64,000 nucleotides of DNA, from assembly GCF_022558445.1 (NCBI RefSeq), contig NZ_CP054699.1:576001-640000 (forward strand). The letters are read 5' to 3'. Below are positions 50,555-59,411 of the stretch, piece after piece. The DNA comes from Candidatus Contubernalis alkalaceticus (lineage in GTDB: Bacteria > Bacillota > Dethiobacteria > SKNC01). Each line of letters starts with the position of its first letter. The first letter of the stretch is position 1. Below the pieces are notes generated by a model. It worked only from the letters and a program-made list of their open reading frames with translations, did no database searches and had not been told where the DNA came from. The position numbers were made by a program, and so were the translations under genes.

Positions 50555-50890
50555 ATGCCAAAGAACCAATATTCACCAGAAGAAAAATTAAAAATAGTCC
50601 TTGAGGCCCTTAAAGAAGAACGCCTTGTTACTGATATTGCTTCAGATTATGATATCCATCCCAGCGTGATCCACCGCTGGAAGAAGGAATTGCTGGAAAA
50701 TCCGGATAGAGTTTTTGCCGCCTCTAAGAACGCTAAAGCTGCTGCTAAAGAGAAACAACAGCAGGAAGAAGAAATTGAAAACCTATACTCTCAAGTTGGC
50801 CGTCTAACTACGCAGTTGGAATGGCTGAAAAAAAAATCTAAAGGAATTATACCCCGTCAGGGACCGGGCAGCAATGGTAGACTGGGATAA
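50555..50890 (+). CDS. IS3-family transposase OrfA
   Basis: 111 residues with helix-turn-helix (Y-S-P-E-E-K-L-K-I-V-L-E-A-L, V-T-D-I-A-S-D-Y-D-I-H-P-S-V-I-H-R-W-K) and a leucine-zipper-like tail. It binds the element ends. GGAAAGGAG precedes the ATG. A run of nine A (50828-50836) near its end is the probable place where the OrfAB fusion is made. Confidence 0.92.
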   Translation: MPKNQYSPEEKLKIVLEALKEERLVTDIASDYDIHPSVIHRWKKELLENPDRVFAASKNAKAAAKEKQQQEEEIENLYSQVGRLTTQLEWLKKKSKGIIPRQGPGSNGRLG

Positions 50891-51716
50891 TTCAGACCCT
50901 AACATTAAGGAACAAGCTGAGCTTCTCAGCTTAAACCGCACAGGGCTGTATCGTAAAGTGAAAGAACCGTCGGAACTGGAAGTTAAGATTAAGCACCTGA
51001 TCGACAGAATTCACACAAAACATCCATTTAAAGGAACCAGGCGCATCAGGGATGACATCAATGACATGAAACTGGGCTTTAAGGTAAACCGCAAACGCAT
51101 CCAACGCTATATGAGGGATATGGGCATAAAAGTCATTTGCCCCGGCCCCAATCTGAGCAAACGCAACAGGGCACAATATGTTTACCCTTACCTGCTGCGG
51201 AGCGTTACGCCGGCTCACCCCAATCATGTTTGGGGAATAGACATTACATACTGTGCTATGCAGGGCCGATGGATGTATCTTGTCATAATCATTGACTGGT
51301 ATTCACGGAAAATTGTGGGACATGAATTATCTCAAACCATGAATAAAGAATTTGTAATCAAAGCTGTCAATAAAGCAGTTAACAACCACGGAGCGCCGAT
51401 CATTCTTAATTCAGATCAGGGCAGTCAATTCACCAGCTCCACCTATGTCGATACATTAAAACAACACGGCATCAAGATAAGTATGGACGGTAAAGGCAGG
51501 GCTCTCGATAACGCGATTACAGAAAGGTTTTTTAGAACTATTAAATGGGAAGATATCTACATTAAGCAATATGAAACACCAAAAGCTCTCCGCCAGGGAA
51601 TCGATGATTTTATCCGCTACTACAATTATGAGCGAGGGCATCAATCTCTGAATAAGTGCAAACCCGCAGATATCTACTATGCCCATTCTTATTGGCAGCA
51701 GAAACAGATTGCGTAA
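50874..51716 (+). CDS. IS3-family transposase OrfB (DDE integrase core)
   Basis: 280 residues. N-terminal HTH_21-like region (H-P-F-K-G-T-R-R-I-R-D-D), then the DDE core: W-G-I-D-I-T-Y (first Asp), L-N-S-D-Q-G-S-Q-F-T-S (second Asp), and D-N-A-I-T-E-R-F-F-R-T-I-K (Glu). Relative to orfA it is in the +1 frame, and reading with eight A instead of nine joins the two proteins as ...W-L-K-K-N-L-K-E-L-Y. Usual IS3 elements use -1 frameshifting, so transcript slippage or a real indel is suggested. Confidence 0.93.
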   Translation: MVDWDNSDPNIKEQAELLSLNRTGLYRKVKEPSELEVKIKHLIDRIHTKHPFKGTRRIRDDINDMKLGFKVNRKRIQRYMRDMGIKVICPGPNLSKRNRAQYVYPYLLRSVTPAHPNHVWGIDITYCAMQGRWMYLVIIIDWYSRKIVGHELSQTMNKEFVIKAVNKAVNNHGAPIILNSDQGSQFTSSTYVDTLKQHGIKISMDGKGRALDNAITERFFRTIKWEDIYIKQYETPKALRQGIDDFIRYYNYERGHQSLNKCKPADIYYAHSYWQQKQIA

Positions 51717-52027
51717 CCTGGGCCGTGGATATGCCGCAGGCGTGGATTTATGGATAACCCAAAAAGCAGGGTTATCCACAAGCTCCACACCTGCTTGGAC
51801 AACACTGCGTGTTGCCCACATATCCACAGCCTCTGCTACTTACAAAAAGACTTTTATATTTTAAAAGATTTAAAGACCTAAAGACTAAACAAGAAAGGAG
51901 GTCCCCGTGTCGCTTAAAAAGTTAAAAATCGTGTCTTGACATTGGGGTCCATCATATATCTTCTAAATGATATCATGACTTTAGGATAAAGATACTTGAG
52001 AAAATAATAGAAAAAAAATGGTGAAAG

Positions 52028-52055
52028 AAAACACAACTGAAAAGTTGTGTTTTTA
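52028..52055 (+). terminator. Hairpin terminator between IS3 and the glycan cluster
   Basis: AACACAACT (52030-52038) pairs with AGTTGTGTT (52043-52051) around a GAAA tetraloop, with T's following. The rest of 51952-52328 is AT-rich and holds no gene. Confidence 0.75.
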
Positions 52056-52328
52056 CTTTAGCAAGAAACTGACCCTATATACGAGCGAAACTACTTCTCT
52101 GAGCAACCAATGAATTCATTAAAAAACTTTTAACCTAACTATTATGTTAACATATTTTTAACAATCACAAAGCGGGAATCCTTAAATTATCTGCTCCTTT
52201 TTACGGCATTATAGCCATTACCCTATTTAAATATTGTGGACAAAGCTAAAGAAAAGGTTACATTGAATATATTAAAAATATAGGCAACTTTGATGTTGTG
52301 TATAAATTATTAAATTAGGTTGAACTAG

Positions 52329-53441
52329 ATGAAGAAAAAGGTAATGTTAGTCTTTGGGACTCGGCCCGAAGCCATCAAAATGTGTCCCTTAGTGAAAGAA
52401 CTAAAAACAAGAGATAACTTAGAACCCTTTGTTTGTGTTACAGGGCAGCATAGAGAAATGCTTGATCAAGTTTTAAATGCGTTTAATATAGTGCCTGACT
52501 ATGACCTCTCCATCATGAAAGCCAAACAGACATTGTTTGATTTGACTATAGGTATCTTAAAACTAATTAAGGCAGTTTTGGAAAAAGTAAGGCCTGATGT
52601 TGTAATGGTCCATGGTGATACGACTACAACTTTTGTTACAGCACTGGCTTGTTTTTACATGCAGATTCCAGTTGGTCATGTTGAGGCTGGGCTTAGGACT
52701 TATAATGTCTATTCTCCATATCCAGAAGAGTTTAATCGACAAGCTGTAGGCATTGTGGCAAAATATAATTTTGCACCAACTGATATGTCCAAAGAGAATC
52801 TTATAAGAGAAGGTAAGGACCCTGCTACCATTTATGTAACTGGGAATACGGCTATTGATGCGCTTAAAACTACAGTTAAAAACACCTATTTTCATGAGCA
52901 GTTAGAATGGGCATCTGATAGCAGGCTCATTATGCTCACTGCACACCGTAGGGAAAGTCTTGGGAAGCCGCTGCGTAATATGTTCGGAGCAATCAAGAGA
53001 ATTATAGACGAGACACCGAATATTAAGGTCATTTATCCTATACATATGAACCCGGTTATTAGAGAAATAGCTTATGACATTCTTGGAAATTGTGACAAAA
53101 TAAGAATGATTGAGCCCTTGGATGTATTGGATTTTCATAACTTCCTTTCCAGGTGTTATTTAATTTTGACAGACAGTGGTGGCATTCAAGAAGAAGCTCC
53201 AAGCTTAGGTAAGCCGGTACTTGTTATGCGGGAGACAACCGAGCGGCCAGAAGGAATAGCCGCTGGAATACTAAAGTTGGTTGGAACAGATGAAGAGGTT
53301 ATTTATAAGGCTCTCAAATTGCTGCTTGAAAATGAAACTGACTATAAAAAGATGAGTCATGCCAGTAATCCTTATGGAGATGGTTTTGCCTGTAAAAGGA
53401 TAGCCGATATTTTAGAACAGATTTTTGGCATCCTTGACTAA
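52329..53441 (+). CDS. wecB: UDP-N-acetylglucosamine 2-epimerase (non-hydrolysing)
   Basis: 370 residues of standard length. Family motifs: V-F-G-T-R-P-E-A-I-K-M near the start, T-G-Q-H-R-E-M-L, V-H-G-D-T-T-T, H-V-E-A-G-L-R-T, T-D-S-G-G-I-Q-E-E and R-E-T-T-E-R-P-E. It converts UDP-GlcNAc to UDP-ManNAc for wall or surface polymers. First gene of the surface-glycan region; the ribosome site is weak (AGGTTG). Confidence 0.96.
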   Translation: MKKKVMLVFGTRPEAIKMCPLVKELKTRDNLEPFVCVTGQHREMLDQVLNAFNIVPDYDLSIMKAKQTLFDLTIGILKLIKAVLEKVRPDVVMVHGDTTTTFVTALACFYMQIPVGHVEAGLRTYNVYSPYPEEFNRQAVGIVAKYNFAPTDMSKENLIREGKDPATIYVTGNTAIDALKTTVKNTYFHEQLEWASDSRLIMLTAHRRESLGKPLRNMFGAIKRIIDETPNIKVIYPIHMNPVIREIAYDILGNCDKIRMIEPLDVLDFHNFLSRCYLILTDSGGIQEEAPSLGKPVLVMRETTERPEGIAAGILKLVGTDEEVIYKALKLLLENETDYKKMSHASNPYGDGFACKRIADILEQIFGILD

Positions 53442-53539
53442 TAACATAAATTCATAATTCCTGAAACTGCTTTAACAATATAAAAGATATGTCATATTAT
53501 ATATTATAAACTCATCCTTAAATGTTAAGAGAGGTTACT

Positions 53540-53773
53540 ATGACCATAGTTCGCTGTCCCAAATGCAATCGAACAGAAAATATCCAAGCTTGGGGAAAAT
53601 GGAATGTGTTTTGTCCCGACTGTAAAACAATTTTTGTTGTGTATATCAACAGAAAAGAAACAGCTAAGGATACAATCATAATCTGCCCCCGGTGCAAATA
53701 TCAAGAATCCGTTACCATAGACAGCAATATTACTGTAAAATGCCCAAGGTGTTCTCTCATATTTTCCGGATAA
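53540..53773 (+). CDS. Small protein with two CxxC zinc-finger pairs
   Basis: 78 residues from ATG 53540 (AGAGAGG upstream). Pattern C-P-K-C...C-P-D-C and C-P-R-C...C-P-R-C gives two zinc ribbons linked by strands. It differs from the island ribbons (longer spacing of 14-17 between pairs). No membrane segment. Its role in the glycan cluster is not evident. Confidence 0.75.
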   Translation: MTIVRCPKCNRTENIQAWGKWNVFCPDCKTIFVVYINRKETAKDTIIICPRCKYQESVTIDSNITVKCPRCSLIFSG

Positions 53774-53902
53774 CCTAAAGGTTAATCACCTACAGCCAAC
53801 AAGAACAGCAGCTAGTAGAAGAAAGGTTTACTACACTAAAGATTTTGTCAACTTCTGGCTGAGGTGGGAATAATGGTAATAAATTGGAAGGCTTGAATAA
53901 AA

Positions 53903-54358
53903 ATGACTTTTACCAATCTGGCAGTAAACAAGCGTAACTCATTTGTGGTAAAAAAAAGACCGGGAGAAATCGTCTGCATTATGGTTGACAAAATCTACCG
54001 ATGCTACCGCAAAAAGCAGTTGATTAACTTACAGTGGAATTATCCTTGCTGCAGTGAAAATTCCTCTTTACCGCAGGAGATACTTTCCTGCGAAGTAAAG
54101 GAAGTTCGGGTAAAAGAATGCCGGGTTATCCCCTTAAGGTCCAGAAGGTTGATTTCCTTTGAGGTTTGTTACCTGGTGAAAGTGGAGGTAGTATTTTTAG
54201 ACCATGGAGGAAATAAAAGAGTTGAACTTTTACAGAAAGAAGTGCACAGACACCTTGGCCCCGTGCCGGGGGCTCCTACTCTGAACGGGTTGGCAGAAGT
54301 ATCCCTGGATCTGCTCCACAGTAAGGTAGACACTTTCTGTGGAAAAACAACAGGGTAA
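53903..54358 (+). CDS. Unknown protein, possibly SPOCS (DUF3794)-related
   Basis: 151 residues. The second half alternates charged and hydrophobic residues (V-C-Y-L-V-K-V-E-V-V-F-L-D-H-G-G-N-K-R-V-E-L-L), like the beta-rich SPOCS/DUF3794 domains of spore-coat anchoring proteins; the match is weak. Five Cys are present without a metal motif. No ribosome site is obvious at ATG 53903. Confidence 0.55.
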   Translation: MTFTNLAVNKRNSFVVKKRPGEIVCIMVDKIYRCYRKKQLINLQWNYPCCSENSSLPQEILSCEVKEVRVKECRVIPLRSRRLISFEVCYLVKVEVVFLDHGGNKRVELLQKEVHRHLGPVPGAPTLNGLAEVSLDLLHSKVDTFCGKTTG

Positions 54359-54401
54359 AGGGCAGCAGCCATTTTAGATAAATAAAACAGGAGATGATAA
54401 A

Positions 54402-55478
54402 ATGCCCAGGCGTATAATCTACATTGGATGGGTGGACCAAGGAAATCTCGGAGACGACCTCTGCGGGGATATTTTTATAGATGAAATCAATAAGTATGAG
54501 GGAAATAGTTGGAGTATAGAAACAGTGTCCCCACAGCAAATTAATGCCAATGATTTTATTAAGAATAGGCCGGACCTTGTGGTCTTAGGAGGGGGTTCTT
54601 TAGTGGACCCGTATTACCTGGTTCCCCTTTTGTGGGCCCAAGAGCATGGTATTCCCACCGCAGTGTGGGGGTCAGGGGTAGACAATCTTTCACCGGAAAT
54701 GTTGGGTCGGATACAGTCAGGAGAAAACCTGGGACGGATACAGGAAAGTAAGGCAGAGCTGATCAGGCATGTTATCAACAACTGTAAGCAGGTGGGAGTA
54801 AGGGGCCCCCATACTTTAAGCTACCTGCGGGCCCTGGGGTGTGCTGAAAACCTGGAGGTGAGTGGTGACCCCGGTCTACTGTTAAGTGAACCGGCTCCAG
54901 GGGCTTATTACGACCAGTTTTTTGGTGATGACATACCTGTCGTGGGCATTAACTGGGGAACCAGTCAAAACAGATTGATTGGCGGCAGTGAAAGGAAAGT
55001 ACGCGTGCAGCTGGCCCAGGTAGTCAGTGAGCTGGCCTTGGATTTTAAGGTGATTCTATATGCAGTATGGCCCCCGGATCTTACTCCTTTAAGTGAACTG
55101 GCAAATGAGGCAGGTACCTCAAAAAATGTAATGATCTGTGAAAGTGTCCCCTCTCTCCCCTTCTTATGCACTTTGTTAAAGGGATGTTTATTCACTATCA
55201 ATTTTAAGCTGCATGCCAACGTTTTTACTGCAGCCATGGGTAACCCTTTTATTTGTCTGGGTTATCGTTCTAAATGCTTTGATTTTGCCGAGTCTTTGGA
55301 AGTTGAAGAACTGGTTATTTCAACAGAGGCTGAGAACCTAGCGGAACAGATTCTATCCTTAAGCCAAATAATAGTGGCAAACCCGGAGCATTATGGCAGA
55401 CGTATCTCGAATAAAAGAGATTTTTACTGCAATAAGCTGAGGCATCTCACCCATAAATGTGTCCATCTGCCAGGTTAA
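54402..55478 (+). CDS. Polysaccharide pyruvyl transferase family protein
   Basis: 358 residues; CAGGAGATG upstream. Family features: G-W-V-D-Q-G-N-L-G-D-D at the start (cf. GxxxxxNxGD), V-V-L-G-G-G-S-L-V-D-P, V-G-V-R-G-P-H-T, and the later F-K-L-H-A-N-V motif, all as in CsaB/WcaK enzymes that place pyruvate ketals on surface sugars. Pyruvylated wall polymers serve as anchors for S-layer (SLH) proteins; no SLH protein is in the window. Confidence 0.9.
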   Translation: MPRRIIYIGWVDQGNLGDDLCGDIFIDEINKYEGNSWSIETVSPQQINANDFIKNRPDLVVLGGGSLVDPYYLVPLLWAQEHGIPTAVWGSGVDNLSPEMLGRIQSGENLGRIQESKAELIRHVINNCKQVGVRGPHTLSYLRALGCAENLEVSGDPGLLLSEPAPGAYYDQFFGDDIPVVGINWGTSQNRLIGGSERKVRVQLAQVVSELALDFKVILYAVWPPDLTPLSELANEAGTSKNVMICESVPSLPFLCTLLKGCLFTINFKLHANVFTAAMGNPFICLGYRSKCFDFAESLEVEELVISTEAENLAEQILSLSQIIVANPEHYGRRISNKRDFYCNKLRHLTHKCVHLPG

Positions 55479-55521
55479 TAGCAGATAAGCAGGTTCATAT
55501 CTTTTTCACAGGAGGTATTAA

Positions 55522-56577
55522 ATGATAACCCATGATCAGGGTGTACCAAAAATGATTTCAGGTTTAGAGTTAGAAAATCTAATTTTTGGCCAGCAGCATC
55601 CAGGCACCAAAAATTTTTTTGCTCAAAAGTTTGAAAACTACCATACTGTCCCGTTATCCAAAATGCCCCATTATCTTTTCCTCGTCAATCATCTGCATAA
55701 AAACCCCTTGGATTGCCATATATACTATGATTACCTGTGCCGCAGCTGGGATTTTCTTTTAGGCAGTGCCCTTAACTCTCACCAACGGCGCATAAAACAA
55801 ATTAAAAAGTTTATCAACCTTTATGAAGATATAAAGCAAAAAGGAAAAATTCTAAAACCCGTGATGATCTGCACCCGTCCGGACGGCAGGCAAATTATTG
55901 TGGATGGAAATCACCGGGCTTCAACTGCTCTGGCACTGAAAATGACTTTACCGATAGTAGAGATCAGCCCCCGGGAATACCTGGGTAGAACCAGTCTGGT
56001 TGAAAATGAGTTTTACGGTTCCGGGAACAACCATATCCCCTATCAAAGTATACTGGAGGGGAAACAGGTGATGGTGAAGGGAAGACGGCCTGATCTGCTG
56101 GAACGTATGAATCTAATAGAAGCAGAGGACTTAAAAAATCAGACTTTACTTGATTTGGGCTGTAACCTGGGCATGAACTGTTTCCTGGCGGCACAGTTCC
56201 AGATCCAGAAAGCTGTAGGGATCGATGTCAGCCCCCGGTTAATTATGGCAGCCCTGCGCCTCAATGCTTACTATGCTCTGCCCTGTGATTTCCTGATCCA
56301 CGATTTAAATACACCTTTTAAAACAGTTAAAAAATACCATACTGTGTTTTGCTTTTCTTTGACCAGTCATGTAAGGAATGCCCGAGCTCTAGTGGAAACT
56401 ATTTTAGAAAACACCGGAAAGGTGCTCTATCTAGAAGGCCACTCCGGCACCGGTTTAAAAGATTATTCTTTTCTTTTTAAGAATGACTATTTTTCCAGTA
56501 TCCAGCTAAAAGGCTATACCCGGGACAGCTATCGTTGGAAAACATACACTCGTCCTTTTTACCGCTGTATTAGGTAG
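55522..56577 (+). CDS. ParB-like domain fused to a SAM-dependent methyltransferase
   Basis: 351 residues; ACAGGAGG upstream. Residues of about 115-155 have the ParB/Srx-type core I-I-V-D-G-N-H-R-A-S-T-A-L-A-L-K. A class I methyltransferase follows: L-L-D-L-G-C-N-L-G-M-N-C-F (about 208-220), A-V-G-I-D-V-S-P, D-F-L-I-H-D-L-N. No helix. ParB-like folds can be kinases or nucleases as well as DNA-binding, so the pairing is unusual; position suggests modification of a glycan or of its carrier. Confidence 0.8.
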   Translation: MITHDQGVPKMISGLELENLIFGQQHPGTKNFFAQKFENYHTVPLSKMPHYLFLVNHLHKNPLDCHIYYDYLCRSWDFLLGSALNSHQRRIKQIKKFINLYEDIKQKGKILKPVMICTRPDGRQIIVDGNHRASTALALKMTLPIVEISPREYLGRTSLVENEFYGSGNNHIPYQSILEGKQVMVKGRRPDLLERMNLIEAEDLKNQTLLDLGCNLGMNCFLAAQFQIQKAVGIDVSPRLIMAALRLNAYYALPCDFLIHDLNTPFKTVKKYHTVFCFSLTSHVRNARALVETILENTGKVLYLEGHSGTGLKDYSFLFKNDYFSSIQLKGYTRDSYRWKTYTRPFYRCIR

Positions 56578-56588
56578 GAGGACTTATT

Positions 56589-57548
56589 TTAGGATAAAAC
56601 CTCCATTACTGCCTGGTACATTTGTGCAAACCGATGCCGCCAGGTGTGGTTCTTTATCCAGGCCTGCGCCTGTTCACAAAAGGGGCCTGCCTCAAGGGCC
56701 GCCTCTAAAGATTCCAACCACTGCTGAGTGTCAGCAGCCAACCTTAAGGGCCAGTCCCGCTTTTCCAGGGGGGCTAGTTGGGACGCCACAACTTGTTTGC
56801 CCGCGGCTAAATACTCAAATATTTTTACTGATTCTACTATTCTCGTATGGGGAGTATCCAAAAAAGGTACCATGACTGCATCCATTTGACTTAACAGTGC
56901 CGGCAGCTCCTCATAATGTACGTGTCCTAACCTTCGCACAGCAGGATTCTGTGGTAAATGCACTGCCTTTTCTTGGCCGGCAAAAAGCCAGTTATAATTG
57001 GGCCTGGCAATGATTAAATCATTCAGCAGCCTATAATCCAGGTGAGCCGCCAGCACTCCAACATACCCGATTACCGGCGGTTTACCCGGCTTCCGCTTTT
57101 CGCCATCCTTAAAATGTTTGGGGTCTGCGGCGTTGGGTACCAAAAGGACCTTACCGGCAGCATGCTGTTGGGCTTCTTTCATTAAATAAGAGGTAGTAGA
57201 CAGGACCAAATCTGCCTCTTTCATTAGACGGTATTCTGCCGGCCCCCGGGGGTCACATCGGTCGTAAACCAAAAGCTTTGGCCGAATCCGTGAATCAATA
57301 TATTTTAACTGTAAGGGATCGGTAATATAGGCCAGATGGTATGGAGCAAATGCTTTCATGGATTGTAGATCTCTAATTACCCAAAAGTTAGGTAATACTT
57401 CCACAGGTTTTCCATAAGGGCCTACCTCACACCATACCACCTGCCAGCCTATTTCTGCGGCCAGCTTTAAAAGGTGATGAGGCCGCTGTATCATCATTTC
57501 CCACTGCATTCCCGGAGGATATAATACTCTAATGGTTTTTTCAGCCAT
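56589..57548 (-). CDS. GT-B fold glycosyltransferase
   Basis: 319 residues on the opposite strand. No signal; features of GT4-like enzymes without the full N-terminal domain: V-P-N-A-A-D-P-K-H-F (about 148), G-Y-V-G-V-L, P-F-L-D-T-P-H-T-R-I-V-E-S-V-K-I-F-E-Y-L-A-A-G-K-Q-V-V-A. The E-x7-E type ending is P-H-T-R-I-V-E-S-V-K-I-F-E-Y. Acceptor unknown. It converges on the 55522 gene (11 bases apart) and diverges from 57732. Confidence 0.88.
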   Translation of the reverse strand: MAEKTIRVLYPPGMQWEMMIQRPHHLLKLAAEIGWQVVWCEVGPYGKPVEVLPNFWVIRDLQSMKAFAPYHLAYITDPLQLKYIDSRIRPKLLVYDRCDPRGPAEYRLMKEADLVLSTTSYLMKEAQQHAAGKVLLVPNAADPKHFKDGEKRKPGKPPVIGYVGVLAAHLDYRLLNDLIIARPNYNWLFAGQEKAVHLPQNPAVRRLGHVHYEELPALLSQMDAVMVPFLDTPHTRIVESVKIFEYLAAGKQVVASQLAPLEKRDWPLRLAADTQQWLESLEAALEAGPFCEQAQAWIKNHTWRHRFAQMYQAVMEVLS

Positions 57549-57731
57549 TTCTTTATTCTCCTTTAATTTGATTTAATTTATGATATGAATCAAAGCCCTT
57601 ACTGTGATATACCGTTAAAAAAAAACGATATAGAGCCATATACATATAAAAATATATAAAGAATTGCACTCACCTTTATTAAATTAATGACATACATTAA
57701 AGTAATTATATATGGAAAAGAGGTGAGTAAA

Positions 57732-58208
57732 ATGCCATTTACTTTTACCCAGGAAGCCAGTCCCAATAACTTAAACAATAGTTTTGATACAGCCAATATT
57801 GATATCGTCGTATCACCTACAGACAGCATTATCAATGCTGTTAACTTTATCGGGGGACAGGAAGATTCAGGTTCATTGGAAGTATCCAATAACAGCGACG
57901 TAGATATATTCTATTTTATTTCCGCCGACTGGCGAGAATCTCCAGGTACCTCCATACAAATGGCTACCATCCTGGCTAACCGGTTAACAGTCAGCGTAGT
58001 AACCAGCCCCGATGATGAGGAGGTTTTTATTGGTAAGCTGTCACAATTGATTAACCAGCCGTCTGGCGGCCAATTACTAGAATTAGCTGATCCCGTTGAA
58101 GGCCTTACTTTTACCCTGGCTTTGGCTGAGCAGGATGCTACTAACCTGGTGCAGGATGTAGGAATACTGACGGACTTTGTGTTTGTAGCAACCCAAAGCC
58201 CAATTTAA
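57732..58208 (+). CDS. Small beta-rich protein, candidate surface product of the cluster
   Basis: 158 residues from ATG 57732, 9 bases after AGAGGTG; the earlier frame has no site. Composition is Asn, Ser, Asp and Val rich, without Cys and with one Trp: S-G-S-L-E-V-S-N-N-S-D-V-D-I-F-Y, R-L-T-V-S-V-V-T-S. The pattern of strands after N-x-S-D recalls camelysin/TasA-like fibre proteins, but there is no signal peptide. Flanked on both sides by glycosyltransferases it may be their protein target, perhaps a spore-surface protein (inference). Confidence 0.72.
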   Translation: MPFTFTQEASPNNLNNSFDTANIDIVVSPTDSIINAVNFIGGQEDSGSLEVSNNSDVDIFYFISADWRESPGTSIQMATILANRLTVSVVTSPDDEEVFIGKLSQLINQPSGGQLLELADPVEGLTFTLALAEQDATNLVQDVGILTDFVFVATQSPI

Positions 58209-58214
58209 CTACCC

Positions 58215-58235
58215 GGAGCCGGTTGCTCCGGCTCC
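58215..58235 (+). terminator. GC-rich hairpin after the 57732 gene
   Basis: GGAGCCGG (58215-58222) with CCGGCTCC (58228-58235), 5-base loop. Only a few T follow, so it may be partial, letting some transcripts enter the glycosyltransferases. Confidence 0.6.
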
Positions 58236-58259
58236 TACTTAAATTCATGGAGGTTAATT

Positions 58260-59411
58260 ATGCGAAAAAAAACTGTTAGCATACTTACTACCAGCCATTT
58301 TGAAGCTGACGGTAATCGCTGTATTTATGGAGGAGCGGAAAGATACGGAATAGAACTCACCAGATTGTTTTTGGAACTGGGGTGGGAGGTAAACTGGTGG
58401 CAGGCGGGATTGAACTGGACCAGGCAGATGCTTCCTGGCGTTACTGTTCATGGAATTCCAGCACAAGAATCCTTCGCCCAAACCTGCAGCAGCCTGAACC
58501 GGGCCTTTAACGAGCAGGCGGGTACAGTGGATTTGGCCATATATTTTGTAACTTTCCTGGCCTATCCAACAGTTTTGCCTAAAAGCGTTTCAATTTCCCA
58601 CGGAATATTCTGGGATTATCCCACCTGGGAAAATCGCATTGGGGGAGGGGAGCTTAAAGAGGAGTGGCTGCACCGCATGGAGAAAGCCCTGTATGCACCC
58701 ACCAGGGTGGTATCAGTAGATACTGCCACCATTAACTGGGCCTCCTGGCAGTGGCCTGCCCTGCTTAATCGTTTTACCTATATTCCAAACTTCGTTGATA
58801 CCGCTTTCTTTCAACCTGTCGGGGATGAAGATAAGAATGACGATAAAATTCGGATCCTGTTCCCCCGGCGCCTCACCACAGTCCGGGGTATTGGTGAAGC
58901 CATGAAGGCAGCCACCCTGTTAACTGAGCGTTACCCCCAGGTGGAATTTCACTTTGTGGGCCGGGGACACAATTTTCAACACGAGAAGATGATGCTAAAT
59001 TGGGCTGCAGAAAATGAAAACATCTATTATTATTGGCGTACTCCCGACGGTATGAAAGAGATTTATCAAAACATGGATATCTGTTTAATCCCCTCCAAAT
59101 CTACCGAGGGGACCTCTCTATCATGCCTGGAGGCCATGGCCTGTGGACTCCCGGTAATCGCTGGAAATATCGGAGGCCTTCCCGACCTGATTATCCACCA
59201 ATACAACGGATTGCTCATCAGCCCCACCGCTGACCAGCTGATAGAAGCCCTGGTATACTTGATTGAAAACAAAGAAGTAAGGCTAGAATTGGGTCAAAAG
59301 GCCCGGGAAACTTCTCTCAATTTCGACCTGGTTCAATGGAAAAAGAGCTGGAAAAAACTGATAAACGAAGTAATGAGCCCAGAAAGGAGCGAAGTAAAAT
59401 GCCACGGGTAA
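58260..59411 (+). CDS. Glycosyltransferase family 4
   Basis: 383 residues; ATGGAGG upstream. Typical GT4: E-R-Y-G-I-E-L-T-R-L-F-L-E-L-G at about 24, Y-I-P-N-F-V-D-T (about 178), F-P-R-R-L-T-T-V-R-G, H-F-V-G-R-G, and the donor-binding E-G-T-S-L-S-C-L-E-A-M-A-C-G-L-P-V-I-A-G-N-I-G-G-L. It probably uses a nucleotide sugar to extend a surface glycan. Its end overlaps the next gene by 13 bases. Confidence 0.95.
   Translation: MRKKTVSILTTSHFEADGNRCIYGGAERYGIELTRLFLELGWEVNWWQAGLNWTRQMLPGVTVHGIPAQESFAQTCSSLNRAFNEQAGTVDLAIYFVTFLAYPTVLPKSVSISHGIFWDYPTWENRIGGGELKEEWLHRMEKALYAPTRVVSVDTATINWASWQWPALLNRFTYIPNFVDTAFFQPVGDEDKNDDKIRILFPRRLTTVRGIGEAMKAATLLTERYPQVEFHFVGRGHNFQHEKMMLNWAAENENIYYYWRTPDGMKEIYQNMDICLIPSKSTEGTSLSCLEAMACGLPVIAGNIGGLPDLIIHQYNGLLISPTADQLIEALVYLIENKEVRLELGQKARETSLNFDLVQWKKSWKKLINEVMSPERSEVKCHG

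Larger units (their letters stand above)
50467..51951 (+). mobile_element. IS3-family insertion sequence, 1485 bp, complete
   Basis: Imperfect terminal inverted repeats of 26 bp: TGGACCC-N9-GACACGATTT at the left (50467-50492) and its complement at the right (51926-51951), with the same N9 spacing. It holds orfA and orfB in two frames. No clear target duplication is visible. It sits between the AOR gene and the glycan cluster. Confidence 0.92.
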
